Below, piece after piece: positions 8,317 to 16,591 of a DNA stretch of 64,000 nucleotides. A program made the position numbers and the translations under genes. The DNA is from Halorubellus litoreus (GTDB taxonomy: Archaea > Halobacteriota > Halobacteria > Halobacteriales > Natrialbaceae): the NCBI RefSeq assembly GCF_037081675.1, contig NZ_JAZAQL010000004.1, positions 334,158-398,157 of the forward strand. Reading direction: 5' to 3'. The stretch's first letter is position 1. Each line of letters starts with the position of its first letter. The notes under the pieces are model-generated. The model did no database searches, had not been told where the DNA came from, and was given only the letters and a program-made list of their open reading frames with translations.

Positions 8317-9773
8317 GTACGCGAGACGTCAACCTCACCGACGGCGACCTCCTGAAGCCACTGTTGGTCCTGTCGCTCCCCATCGTTCTCAGCCAACTGC
8401 TCCAGGTCGGGTACAACCTCGCGGACACCTTCTGGGTCGGCCGCCTCGGACAGGAGGCCGTGTCGGCCCTGTCGTACTCGTGGCCGCTCGTCTTTCTCAT
8501 GATATCGGTCGCGGGCGGCTTCACGGTCGCCGGAACCGTCCTGGTCGCCCAGAACAAGGGCGCGGGCAACGACGATCAGGTGAACTACGTCGCCGGGCAG
8601 ACCATCGCGTTCGTCACGATCGTCGCACTGGCGTTCTCCATCCTTGGATACGTCCTCTCGCCGTGGCTCGTCGACCTCGTCGGCGCAACTCCGGGCAGCG
8701 TCGAGTACCAGCTCGCCGTCGAGTACACTCGCACGATCTTCATCGGCGTGCTGTTCATGTTCGGGTTCTTCATCTTTCAAGCGCTCCTCCAGGGTTGGGG
8801 TGATACGCGAACCCCGCTGTACCTGATGGCTCTGGGCGTCGCCCTGAACGTCCTCCTCGACCCGTTCCTCATCCTCGGATTCGAGGGGAACGTGCTGCTG
8901 TCCTGGCTCGGCCTCGACGGGTTGCAGTCGTCGCTGTACGCGCTCACCGGGTTCGCGGGGTTCGGTGTCCAGGGGGCGGCGCTCGCGACCGTGTTCTCGC
9001 GGGGAGTGGGCGCCCTGCTCGGGTTCTTCTGGTTGTTCTCCGGACGGGTGGGCATCCACCTGTCGGCGTCGGACCTCGTCCTCGACTGGTCGATGGTCAA
9101 GCGCATCGTCTCACTGGGCGCGCCGGCGAGCGTCGAGCAGTCAACGCGCGCACTGGGCATCACGGTCCTGACGGCGCTCGTCGCGTTCGCCGGCGACGAC
9201 GCGGTCGCGGCGCTCGGTATCGGGAACCGCATCAACTCGCTCGTGTTCCTCCCGGCCCTCGGCCTGGCGCGCGGGACGGAGACGATGGTCGGGCAGAACC
9301 TCGGCACCCAGCAGTCGGGACGCGCCCGGAGGGCAGTGCTCTACAGTTCCGGTATCGTCGCGGGAGTGCTGGCGGTCGTCGGCGTGGTGGCGTACGCGTT
9401 CGCCGACCCGATCACGAGCGTGTTCATCGCGGACGCACCCGACGTGGTCGCACTCGGTGCGGATTACCTCCGCATCATCGGACCGACGTTCCTCTTCATC
9501 GGGGTGTTCCAGGTAGTCCAGGGTGCATTCCGTGGGAGTGGGAGCACGCGGCTCGCGATGGCGTTCGCGATTCTCTCGCTGTGGGTGTTCCGGTTGCCGC
9601 CGGCGTACGTCTTCCAGGAGGTTCTCGGCATGGGTGCCAGTGGCGTGTGGCTGGCGATAGCGCTGTCGAACGTGCTATCGATGGTCGCCGCGGTGGCGTG
9701 GTTCGCGCGTGGGACCTGGACGAGCAACGTGGTCGCAGCGGAGCCGGCTGGGAAGGTGTCGGGCGATGACTGA
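8313..9773 (+). CDS. MATE family multidrug efflux transporter
   Basis: A 486-residue integral membrane protein with 12 predicted membrane segments in two six-helix halves. It has the MATE/DinF signatures PLLVLSLPIVLSQLLQ at the front, GYNLADTFWVGRLG in the first half, and GLARGTETMVGQNLG in the second. It exports organic cations or drugs in exchange for Na+ or H+. Translationally coupled to TetR-2 (ATGA) and to the following gene, which overlaps it by 8 bp. The TetR/MATE pairing points to substrate-induced efflux, but the substrate cannot be told from the sequence. Confidence 0.92.
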   Translation: MSTRDVNLTDGDLLKPLLVLSLPIVLSQLLQVGYNLADTFWVGRLGQEAVSALSYSWPLVFLMISVAGGFTVAGTVLVAQNKGAGNDDQVNYVAGQTIAFVTIVALAFSILGYVLSPWLVDLVGATPGSVEYQLAVEYTRTIFIGVLFMFGFFIFQALLQGWGDTRTPLYLMALGVALNVLLDPFLILGFEGNVLLSWLGLDGLQSSLYALTGFAGFGVQGAALATVFSRGVGALLGFFWLFSGRVGIHLSASDLVLDWSMVKRIVSLGAPASVEQSTRALGITVLTALVAFAGDDAVAALGIGNRINSLVFLPALGLARGTETMVGQNLGTQQSGRARRAVLYSSGIVAGVLAVVGVVAYAFADPITSVFIADAPDVVALGADYLRIIGPTFLFIGVFQVVQGAFRGSGSTRLAMAFAILSLWVFRLPPAYVFQEVLGMGASGVWLAIALSNVLSMVAAVAWFARGTWTSNVVAAEPAGKVSGDD

Positions 9774-10674
9774 GATCGAATCGCCGGCCCGTCTGGTGTC
9801 GGCACGCGCGGCGTCGCTTGCTCGGGCGACGGAGTCCCGGCTGGACGGGCCCGTTGCCATGGAGCGACCGCGTGCGCTCGGGTCGGGATTCGGCGCGGGC
9901 GACGTGGGAGTGCCGTCGCTGGTTGCGGCGTTGGTCGTCGAGACGATGCAGGACGGGACGGGAGGCGGGACGGCGGGAAGCGGAGTGGCGGGCAGTGAAC
10001 CGCCAGCGGCGGCAGTCCGGACCGGGCTTGCCGTCGAGGCACTGGATCGACAGGGCCAGGCGTTGGCCACGGTCCCCGCTATCGCTGCGCGAGAGGGTGA
10101 CGGGAGTGCGGTGACGGAGTCTGTCCTGTGGTGTGATTGGTTGCACGCTCGCGCCCACGAGTTGCTGGTGGGTGGTTCGGAGCGCGGGGAGCGGGTGGTG
10201 TCGGCGGTGCGGAGCATGGGGCGGGAGGTCGCGTCGCGGAACGAGCGTCGAGAACCGGGCCAAGTTGCCTCTGAACCGGTGGTCGCGGTGCCGTCGAGTG
10301 TCGTCGATGAGGGGACGGATTCGGTGATCGTTCGCGGGAGTGGGTGTTCGTGTGCGATGGCTGCGCGCATCGGTGGCCTGGTCGGTGGTGCGAGGCCGGA
10401 CGTGCTCGACCATACGGTGACGTATGGCGAATTGGTCGACGAATCCGTTCGGGAATTTGGCCGGCAGATGATCGGTCGGTTGGGTGGGACGGCTGTCTCC
10501 GGGGGTGCGTTGGATCCTGCCGTCGGCGTCGCGGGTGGCGCGGGCGTGGTCCAGGATGACGTGGAGGGGTGCGAATCGGCGGGGTCGAGTGAGGGTTCGG
10601 ACTCACTGTGCTGGCAGGCGCTGTGGTGGCTGCTCCTGGCGGTGGACGGAGGCGCTTCTGAGATGCAGCGGTGA
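9766..10674 (+). CDS. Degenerate trans-prenyl-diphosphate-synthase-like protein
   Basis: A 302-residue protein; the ATG at 9766 overlaps the end of the MATE gene. Segments VLWCDWLHARAHELL and CSCAMAARIGGLVGGA followed by YGELVDESVREFGRQMIGRLG have the order and spacing of the helices in polyprenyl synthases (the xDYLLARAFELL helix, and the AAL..LGA...YG..LG.AFQ region). However, neither Asp-rich DDxxD motif is present, so prenyl transfer is unlikely. It may be a non-catalytic relative acting with the efflux system. The fold call is by eye and moderately uncertain; that it is a gene is well supported by the overlap. Confidence 0.5.
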   Translation: MTEIESPARLVSARAASLARATESRLDGPVAMERPRALGSGFGAGDVGVPSLVAALVVETMQDGTGGGTAGSGVAGSEPPAAAVRTGLAVEALDRQGQALATVPAIAAREGDGSAVTESVLWCDWLHARAHELLVGGSERGERVVSAVRSMGREVASRNERREPGQVASEPVVAVPSSVVDEGTDSVIVRGSGCSCAMAARIGGLVGGARPDVLDHTVTYGELVDESVREFGRQMIGRLGGTAVSGGALDPAVGVAGGAGVVQDDVEGCESAGSSEGSDSLCWQALWWLLLAVDGGASEMQR

Positions 10675-10721
10675 GTGTACTGTCGGTGGTTTGGGCAGAC
10701 GAGTCGCAACATACAAGTATT

Positions 10722-10737
10722 GACTGTACGTTCAGTA
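10722..10737. promoter_or_regulatory. TetR-type operator copy 3 (GACTGTACGTTCAGTA)
   Basis: Fourteen of 16 bases match the consensus. It follows an ATACAAGTAT stretch (10711-10720) that could be a TATA box and lies 48 bp after the end of the prenyl-synthase-like gene. No large gene starts here; a GTG at 10746 lies 8 nt behind it. Confidence 0.55.
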
Positions 10738-10745
10738 GATTTGCA

Positions 10746-10886
10746 GTGGTGGGCGGGGTACTTGCCGCCTCGTCTACCACCGACGACCGGTCGCCTGCTG
10801 AAACGAAGCGGTGGCAAAGATGCCGGCCCACAGGCACCTCAGGTTCGGAATCCCCCTGTTCGAGCCTTTTTTCGATGCAATCGTAG
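10746..10886 (+). CDS. Possible leaderless micro-ORF behind operator 3
   Basis: Forty-six codons from a GTG to the stop at 10884-10886. The only support is geometric: like the genes at 5024, 7191 and 21651 it starts a few bases behind the palindrome and about 30 nt after a TATA-like stretch. The transcript would run into a six-T tract (10866-10871), a plausible terminator, so a short non-coding RNA is equally possible. The peptide has no recognisable motif. Confidence 0.2.
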   Translation: MVGGVLAASSTTDDRSPAETKRWQRCRPTGTSGSESPCSSLFSMQS

Positions 10887-10918
10887 ACAGTGACGAGAGC
10901 AAACGCTACCCTTTTGTA

Positions 10919-10934
10919 GACTGAACGTTTAGTC
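10919..10934. promoter_or_regulatory. TetR-type operator copy 4 (GACTGAACGTTTAGTC)
   Basis: Fifteen of 16 bases match the palindrome consensus. It lies 63 bp upstream of the MMPL transporter start, directly behind a T-rich stretch (CCCTTTTGTA) that could hold the TATA box. The transporter therefore probably has a leader of about 60 nt, with a GGAGG ribosome-binding site at 10987-10991. Confidence 0.72.
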
Positions 10935-10997
10935 AGCACCGACGAACTGTGAGTACCACACTGACACCACGACCACGAATCACACGGAGGTATCGAC

Positions 10998-13900
10998 ATG
11001 GGACGGCTTGACGGCCTCTTCGAGACCGTAACGGAGCACTCGCGAATCGTCATCGCGCTCATGCTCGTCCTCACCGTCGCCGTCGGCGCCGGCGCCAGTG
11101 GAATCGACCAATCGAGCTCGCTCGACCAGTTCCAGAGCGAATCCGAGGAGTCCAAGAAACTCTCCTACATCGAGTCGAACTTCTCCACTGGCTCCGACAA
11201 CACGACGAGCACACAACTCATCGTCAGGGACGACAACGTCCTCGACAAGGCGACCCTCGTCGACATCATCGAACTGGAACAGCGACTGCAGCAAAACGAC
11301 ACCATCGGGACCACGCTCGCGGAGAACAACTCCGTCGTCGGCATCTCGAACATCGTCGCAACGGCCGCCATCCAGAGCGAGATCGGCGCCGAACTCCAGC
11401 AAAAAGCGACGCGATTCGAGCGCCTGAACGCGACCGTCGTGGAAGAATCCGCCGCGCTCCAGCGCGAACAGGCCGCACTCGAACAACGGAGTACCGCGCT
11501 GAACGAGACCGTCGGGCTCCTTCGGGGCGCCCTCGACACAGTGCGTGCGAACCCGAACGCCGACATCCGAACGCAGTACGAACAGGTCGAGGCGAACACG
11601 ACCGTCGACATCAGCGACGACTACGCCACGTTCGAAGCCGCCGCCGAACAGCTCCGGAACGCCACCTCGCGCGACGAAGCCGAGGCCGCGTACCGGCAAG
11701 GCACACAAGGCGTCCTCGCTGAACAGTTCGCCACGCTCCAGCAACGCGGTGCCGAACTCGAGGACCGCGGTGAAGCACTCGAAGCCAAGGCAACCGAGCT
11801 CAAGGAACTCGGCCGGGAACTCGCTGCCCTGAAGACCGAACTCGAGGCCAAGTCGAACCCGAGTCTCGACACACAACTCGAGCAGCTCCGCTCGATGAAT
11901 CAGAGCGAGATCGACGACACCCTCTCGCTCGTCCTCGGCGAGGACAGCGACGGCGGCGGCGCCGCTTTCGCGTTCATGCCCACCAGCTACGAGCCGGGTA
12001 GCACGAGTGCGAACGCGACGATGCTCATCGTCACGCACGCGTCCGGTGGCGGCGCCGCGACGGGGACCGCCCCCGACCGCCTCGTCGACGCGCAACTAGC
12101 GATGCAGAGCGTCACGAACGACGTCGGCGACGGCACTGACGTCCTCGTCTTCGGGTCGGGCATCATCTCCGACGAGATCAACCGGTCGATGGCGGACAGC
12201 CTCGCCATCGTCGGGCCGCTCGCGCTCCTGTTCGTCGTCGTCGCGCTCGCCATCGCGTACCGCGACCTCATCGACATCCTCCTCGGCGTGTTCGGCATCG
12301 GCGCCGTCCTCGTCTGGACGTTCGGCTTCATGGGCTGGGCCGACATCGCGTTCAACCAGATGATGATCGCGGTGCCGGTGCTCCTCATCGGGCTGAGTAT
12401 CGACTACGCGATACACATCTTCATGCGCCACCGTGAGGAGCGGAACAACCGCCACACCGCGAGTGACGTCCGCGGCGCGATGCGCGTCGGCCTCGTCGGC
12501 GTCGGCGTCGCGCTCCTGTTCGTGACCGCGACGACTGTCATCGGGTTCCTCGCGAATCTCACGAGTCCCATCCCACCGATCAAGGACTTCGGTATCGTGA
12601 GCGCGGTCGGTATCTCCGCCGCGATGCTCGTCTTCGGCGGTCTCGTCCCGGCGCTGAAGGTCGAGATCGACGAGTTCCTCGAAGGCCGCTTCGACTGGGA
12701 CCGCAAGAAGACCGCGTTCGGGACCGGTGGCGGCCGATTCAGTAGCGTGCTCGCCGCCGGCTCGACCGCTGCACGCAAAGCGCCTTACGCCGTCATCGCC
12801 GTCGCGCTCCTCGTGAGCGCCGGCGGTGCGTACGGTGCCACGCAGGTCGACACGAGCTTCAACCAGGAAGACTTCCTCGCGCAGGACCCCCCTGAGTTCA
12901 CGAAGGACCTCCCGGAGCCGTTCGCGCCAAGCGACTACACTGCCAAGGACAACCTCGAATACGTCAATCAGAACTTCCTCCGCGAGGACTCCCAGGCGCA
13001 ACTCCTCGTCCAGGGTGACGTCGCGACACCAGACGCGTTGGAGCGGCTCGATGCCGCTCGCGACGCCGCCGCGGACAAGGACGCGGTGCAGGTACTCTCG
13101 AACGGCGAACCGAACATCCAGGGGCCACTGTCGGTCATGGAGACGGTCGCCGCGGAGAACGAGACGTTCAACGCGACGTTCCATGCCGCGGACACCGACG
13201 GTGACGGTGTGCCCGACCGGAACGTCAACGCCGTGTACGGCGAGCTGTTCGCAATTGCGCCCGACGAAGCCGCGGGCGTCATCCACCAGACGGAGGACGG
13301 CGAGTACGCCGCCGCGCGCCTCGTCATCTCCGTGAACGGCGGCGCGTCCAGCACGGCCGTCACCGAGCAGATGCGCGCCGTCGCAGACACCGCCGGCGGG
13401 AACGGGCTCGAAGCGACCGCCACCGGCCAGACGATCCTGTTCAAGATCGTGCAGGACAACCTGCTCCAGACGGTCATCGAGAGCCTGCTCATCACGCTCG
13501 TCGCCGTCGTCGCGTTCCTCATGATCACCTACCGAATCGCCGAAGGGAGCGCGACCCTCGGGTTCGTCACCATCCTCCCGGTCATCCTCAGCGTCAGCTG
13601 GATCCTCGGGACGATGTTCCTGCTCGACATCCCGTTCAACATCCTGACCGGGATGATAACGAGCCTGACCGTCGGACTCGGAGTCGCGTACAGCATCCAC
13701 CTCAGCGAACGCTACAACCAGGAGCTCGAACGCGCAGACTCCATGTGGGAGGCGATGCGGACCGCTGTGACCGGGACCGGCGGGGCACTGCTCGGTAGTG
13801 CCGCAACCACCGTCGGCGGGTTCGGCGTGCTCGCGTTCGCCATCCTGCCGCCACTCCAGCAGTTCGGCATCATCACCGGAATCACCATCATCTACGCGTT

Positions 13901-14021
13901 CCTCGCGAGCGTGCTCGTCCTGCCGAGCCTGCTCGTGGTCTGGACGCGGTACGTCGGCCTCGACGAGGCAACGTCGATGGAGGCGACTCCCAACGCGGGT
14001 GAGGTGCCCGCAGAGGACTGA
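10998..14021 (+). CDS. RND-superfamily MMPL-type exporter
   Basis: A 1007-residue transporter with two repeats, each one membrane helix, a large outer loop and a five-helix bundle. The first helix is at about 15-35; its loop is rich in coiled coil (about 135-300, Gln/Glu/Ala/Leu). The first bundle includes GLSIDYAIHIFMRHREE and the second SLTVGLGVAYSIHLSERYNQ, typical of MMPL/RND export proteins. Such proteins move lipids or hydrophobic molecules using the proton or sodium gradient. A GGAGG site precedes the ATG. It carries the TetR palindrome upstream and is followed after 1 bp by trmB. Confidence 0.9.
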   Translation: MGRLDGLFETVTEHSRIVIALMLVLTVAVGAGASGIDQSSSLDQFQSESEESKKLSYIESNFSTGSDNTTSTQLIVRDDNVLDKATLVDIIELEQRLQQNDTIGTTLAENNSVVGISNIVATAAIQSEIGAELQQKATRFERLNATVVEESAALQREQAALEQRSTALNETVGLLRGALDTVRANPNADIRTQYEQVEANTTVDISDDYATFEAAAEQLRNATSRDEAEAAYRQGTQGVLAEQFATLQQRGAELEDRGEALEAKATELKELGRELAALKTELEAKSNPSLDTQLEQLRSMNQSEIDDTLSLVLGEDSDGGGAAFAFMPTSYEPGSTSANATMLIVTHASGGGAATGTAPDRLVDAQLAMQSVTNDVGDGTDVLVFGSGIISDEINRSMADSLAIVGPLALLFVVVALAIAYRDLIDILLGVFGIGAVLVWTFGFMGWADIAFNQMMIAVPVLLIGLSIDYAIHIFMRHREERNNRHTASDVRGAMRVGLVGVGVALLFVTATTVIGFLANLTSPIPPIKDFGIVSAVGISAAMLVFGGLVPALKVEIDEFLEGRFDWDRKKTAFGTGGGRFSSVLAAGSTAARKAPYAVIAVALLVSAGGAYGATQVDTSFNQEDFLAQDPPEFTKDLPEPFAPSDYTAKDNLEYVNQNFLREDSQAQLLVQGDVATPDALERLDAARDAAADKDAVQVLSNGEPNIQGPLSVMETVAAENETFNATFHAADTDGDGVPDRNVNAVYGELFAIAPDEAAGVIHQTEDGEYAAARLVISVNGGASSTAVTEQMRAVADTAGGNGLEATATGQTILFKIVQDNLLQTVIESLLITLVAVVAFLMITYRIAEGSATLGFVTILPVILSVSWILGTMFLLDIPFNILTGMITSLTVGLGVAYSIHLSERYNQELERADSMWEAMRTAVTGTGGALLGSAATTVGGFGVLAFAILPPLQQFGIITGITIIYAFLASVLVLPSLLVVWTRYVGLDEATSMEATPNAGEVPAED

Positions 14022-14022
14022 C

Positions 14023-14387
14023 ATGGACGAACGTGATGCGGTCGACGCGCTCGAGCACCTCGGACTCACGTCCTACGAGGCGAAGGTGTTCATCGCGCTC
14101 CAGAAGCTCGACACGGGGTCCGCGAGAGACATCAGCCGCATCGCGGACGTCCCCCGCTCGCAAGTCTACGGCGCTGCTGAGAGCCTCGAAGAACGCGGAA
14201 TCGTCGAAGTCCAGCAATCGAATCCGATTCGGTATCGCCCCGTCGACCTCGAAGCGGCCAAGACACACTTGCGGTCGCGGTTCGAGGCGCACCAATCGGA
14301 CGCGTTCCAGTACCTCGAACACGTCGAATGCGAACGGTCCGACACCGGGGATCGACAAGCGGACATCTGGACCATTAAAGGAGCGGA
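14023..14387 (+). pseudogene. trmB-family regulator, 5' fragment (split by transposon)
   Basis: N-terminal 121 codons of a TrmB-like regulator with the winged HTH ALEHLGLTSYEAKVFIALQ and ADVPRSQVYGAAESLEERG. The frame runs into the left IS end after TIKGA. The missing C-terminal half is at 21111-21531: deleting the insertion and one copy of the 8-bp duplication restores an uninterrupted 261-residue frame reading TIKGADQIEAR across the joint. The ATG lies 1 bp after the MMPL stop, so it was probably the transporter's co-transcribed regulator. The DNA-binding part could still be made. Confidence 0.85.
14380..14387. repeat. 8-bp target-site duplication, left copy (GGAGCGGA)
   Basis: Directly precedes the IS terminal repeat GGCTCTG at 14388. 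The identical octamer follows the right terminal repeat at 21103-21110. Eight-bp duplications are known for ISH1-type IS5-family elements. Confidence 0.9.
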
Positions 14388-14439
14388 GGCTCTGTTGAAA
14401 TCCTCAGAGAGTTACAGGTTCGCCTCGTAGTCTGACCAG

Positions 14440-15261
14440 ATGGAAGCCCTCCCGAAGTCGCGGTTACTCCGGTTCGTTGAGCAAGCGATACACTTGGCTC
14501 GGCGAGCCGTCGCTCGTTACTCCTCGAAATTCTCGAAACGGCGGTACACACTTCATCAACACATCGTCTTGCTCTGTCTCAAGGTTCGGAAGAATACGAC
14601 GTACCGGACGCTTCTTGACGAACTTATCGAGATGCCCCGGATTCTGAGTGCCATCGATCTGATGGAACTCCCCTCTCCCTCAACGTTGTGTAAAGCGTTC
14701 AATCGCCTTGATATGGCTGTTTGGCGGGTTCTTCTCAACCTCTCAGTCACGCTTCTTCCGACTAATGGTGTCGTCGGGATCGATGCCTCCGGTTTCGACC
14801 GCAGTCACGCCTCGAAACACTATACAAAGCGAACGAAGCTGACTATTCAGCAGTTGAAAGTCACGCTCCTCGTAGACACGAAGTCGAACGCAATCATCGA
14901 CTTACACGTGACGACGACACGAAAACATGACTCGCAAATTGCGCCGTTGATTATCAAGCGGAATACCAGTGATGTAGGGATTCTCCTCGGCGACAAGGGA
15001 GACGATGACCAGAAGATTCGTGTATTAGCTCACGAGGAGGGTGTTCGCCCGCTCATCAAGCACCGCGAGTTTTCGTCGCTCCACAAGGCGTGGAACGCTC
15101 GGTTGGATGCTGACCTCTATGGTCAACGGAGTCAGAACGAGACAGTAAACTCCCGCCTCAAACGCAAGTACGGCGCATTCGTCCGCTCACGCTACTGGTG
15201 GAAACAGTTCCGTGAACTCGCTGTTGGCTGTCTCACACATAACATCGACAAGACACTCTGA
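14440..15261 (+). CDS. IS5-family (ISH1-like) transposase, copy 1
   Basis: A 273-residue DDE transposase. The first catalytic Asp is in GVVGIDASGFDRSHASKHY, the second in LLGDKG, and the Glu in SQNETVNSRLKRKYG. The second motif reads GDKGDDDQ here, where copy 2 has the family-typical GDKGYDDQ; the Tyr to Asp change may weaken it. The ATG at 14440 lies 52 bp inside the left terminal repeat. Confidence 0.9.
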   Translation: MEALPKSRLLRFVEQAIHLARRAVARYSSKFSKRRYTLHQHIVLLCLKVRKNTTYRTLLDELIEMPRILSAIDLMELPSPSTLCKAFNRLDMAVWRVLLNLSVTLLPTNGVVGIDASGFDRSHASKHYTKRTKLTIQQLKVTLLVDTKSNAIIDLHVTTTRKHDSQIAPLIIKRNTSDVGILLGDKGDDDQKIRVLAHEEGVRPLIKHREFSSLHKAWNARLDADLYGQRSQNETVNSRLKRKYGAFVRSRYWWKQFRELAVGCLTHNIDKTL

Positions 15262-15310
15262 GCGTTAGATACAGACAAAGCACTTACCGTTAGCATAAGT
15301 TCAGGTCGCT

Positions 15311-15835
15311 ATGCGCATGCGCATTGGTTTCCTGACTGCGTTCGTCGTGGCGAATCTCGCTCTCGCAGGGTGTGCTACGTCGCCAGCAAGCCAGTCCACG
15401 CCAGCAGACACTACAATCGGTCCTCCAACTACGACGACCACGGAAGCCGGAACGACAATCGAGACGGCTGATGAAACATACTCATCGGCACCATCGACGA
15501 CAGTGACCTGCATGGCGACGTCGCTCCGGTACAATGTGTCGGTGCCTGCGAAGCCTGCGAACCTGACCAGGGAAACCGCCACGGCGCTTGCAAAGAACTT
15601 CGACAGACGATACGAGAGAGCGCGGGTTAACGCCACCTACGACAACGTCACGGTCGATAGAATGTCGTTTCGGGAGGTCAATGTCCAGCGTATCGACAGG
15701 GGTTTCGAAGTTACGGTTCGATTGTACGTCCAGATCTCGGGTGAAGACCTCCACGCTAAATGGGCCTACCCGACAACCTATCGCATCACCGACCGCGAGT
15801 TTGAGCGAGAAGGACGAACACTCACTTGCTGGTGA
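15311..15835 (+). CDS. Passenger gene: secreted lipoprotein of unknown function
   Basis: A 174-residue protein with a hydrophobic signal segment (FLTAFVVANLALAGC) ending in a lipobox LAGC, then a Ser/Thr-rich stalk (TTTTTEAGTT). A compact C-terminal domain (about 75-174) contains EVNVQRIDRGFEVTVRLYV, and a Cys sits next to the C-terminus. The protein should be anchored outside the membrane. It lies between the transposase stop and the right IS end, so it moves with the IS. A TATA-like GCATAAG lies about 20-25 nt before the start. No family recognised; host adaptation or immunity roles are open. Confidence 0.6.
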   Translation: MRMRIGFLTAFVVANLALAGCATSPASQSTPADTTIGPPTTTTTEAGTTIETADETYSSAPSTTVTCMATSLRYNVSVPAKPANLTRETATALAKNFDRRYERARVNATYDNVTVDRMSFREVNVQRIDRGFEVTVRLYVQISGEDLHAKWAYPTTYRITDREFEREGRTLTCW

Positions 15836-15955
15836 AAAGCAGTCCTATCTAACGGCAGATTCATCTGGAAAGGTATCGAAACAATGGGATTTCAACAGAG
15901 CCTCTCAGTCATATCTCAGATGGTTTTCCGAATAAGCATCTGATGGGTAACTAGC

Positions 15956-16591
15956 TCACGACGGAGATTGGAGACGGGTTGAATACGAACCCGAATCTCT
16001 AATTGAAGCTAACGCTTCTTCGAAATGCTTGCGCTTCATCATGATTCGAGCTTTGTAATTGCCGAGCAGTTGGGTCGTCTCACGTTGGGAGAATTCGATA
16101 TCGGTTTCGGAGCAAATTGCTCTAAAGAACGCAATTTCCCATTCGAAGAGCGGTTCAGCGAACCACGCGTATGCAGGATCTGATTCCTTTTTGTAATAAC
16201 GGAGTGCTGCATCAAAAGCACTCTCTGCCTCCTCTATGTTACCGATGAGAATATTCAGGTCTGCTCTGGTCTCCTCCGCGAACCCCTGAAGCGCATTTCC
16301 AACCAACAATGACTCAGATGCATCTTTAAGCACTAATTTCGCGATATTGACCTGATTCTCTGCTCGCGTTTCGTTAGAATGGAGTTCAAAAGCGAGAGCA
16401 GAACACTGGAAATAGCACATCGATTGGCCCAACTCGTGTGGGATAATCGTAGCCGGATTTGGATAGTCGCACTGGGCTCGAGCACCATAAGCCGCAAGAG
16501 AGAAATGATGGCCTGCTAGCCCGTAGTCAGACTCCGAAAGGGCCGTTTCCGCGTTGGCTTGATGATCACGTACGGTATTAGCAGTCTTCAT
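15956..16591 (-). CDS. Hypothetical helical protein; possible immunity partner
   Basis: A 211-residue protein rich in Ala, Glu and Leu helices with a TPR-like rhythm (AETALSESDYGLAGHHFSLAA; NILIGNIEEAESAFDAALRYY). It has no signal peptide, so it is cytoplasmic. Its ATG (16589-16591) overlaps the end of the thrombospondin-repeat gene by 14 bp, so the two are translationally coupled. Small cytoplasmic proteins directly behind a secreted protein with a toxin-like C-terminus are usually immunity proteins in polymorphic toxin systems, and that is my working idea. Base composition is clearly lower in GC than the chromosome. No family name can be given. Confidence 0.6.
   Translation of the reverse strand: MKTANTVRDHQANAETALSESDYGLAGHHFSLAAYGARAQCDYPNPATIIPHELGQSMCYFQCSALAFELHSNETRAENQVNIAKLVLKDASESLLVGNALQGFAEETRADLNILIGNIEEAESAFDAALRYYKKESDPAYAWFAEPLFEWEIAFFRAICSETDIEFSQRETTQLLGNYKARIMMKRKHFEEALASIRDSGSYSTRLQSPS

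Larger units (their letters stand above)
14388..15902 (+). mobile_element. IS5-family (ISH1-like) element with lipoprotein passenger, copy 1
   Basis: Left end GGCTCTGTTGAAATCC and right end GGATTTCAACAGAGCC (15887-15902) are a 16-bp perfect inverted repeat. It holds a transposase gene and, behind it, a lipoprotein gene in the same orientation. At 1.5 kb it is longer than expected for a 273-residue transposase alone. The first 204 bp are identical to copy 2, after which identity falls to roughly 85-90% in the transposase, and the passenger parts are unrelated. Confidence 0.8.

Noticed and set aside
12096..14069. A 657-codon minus-strand frame opposite the first MMPL exporter
   Set aside because: Antisense shadow of the transporter.
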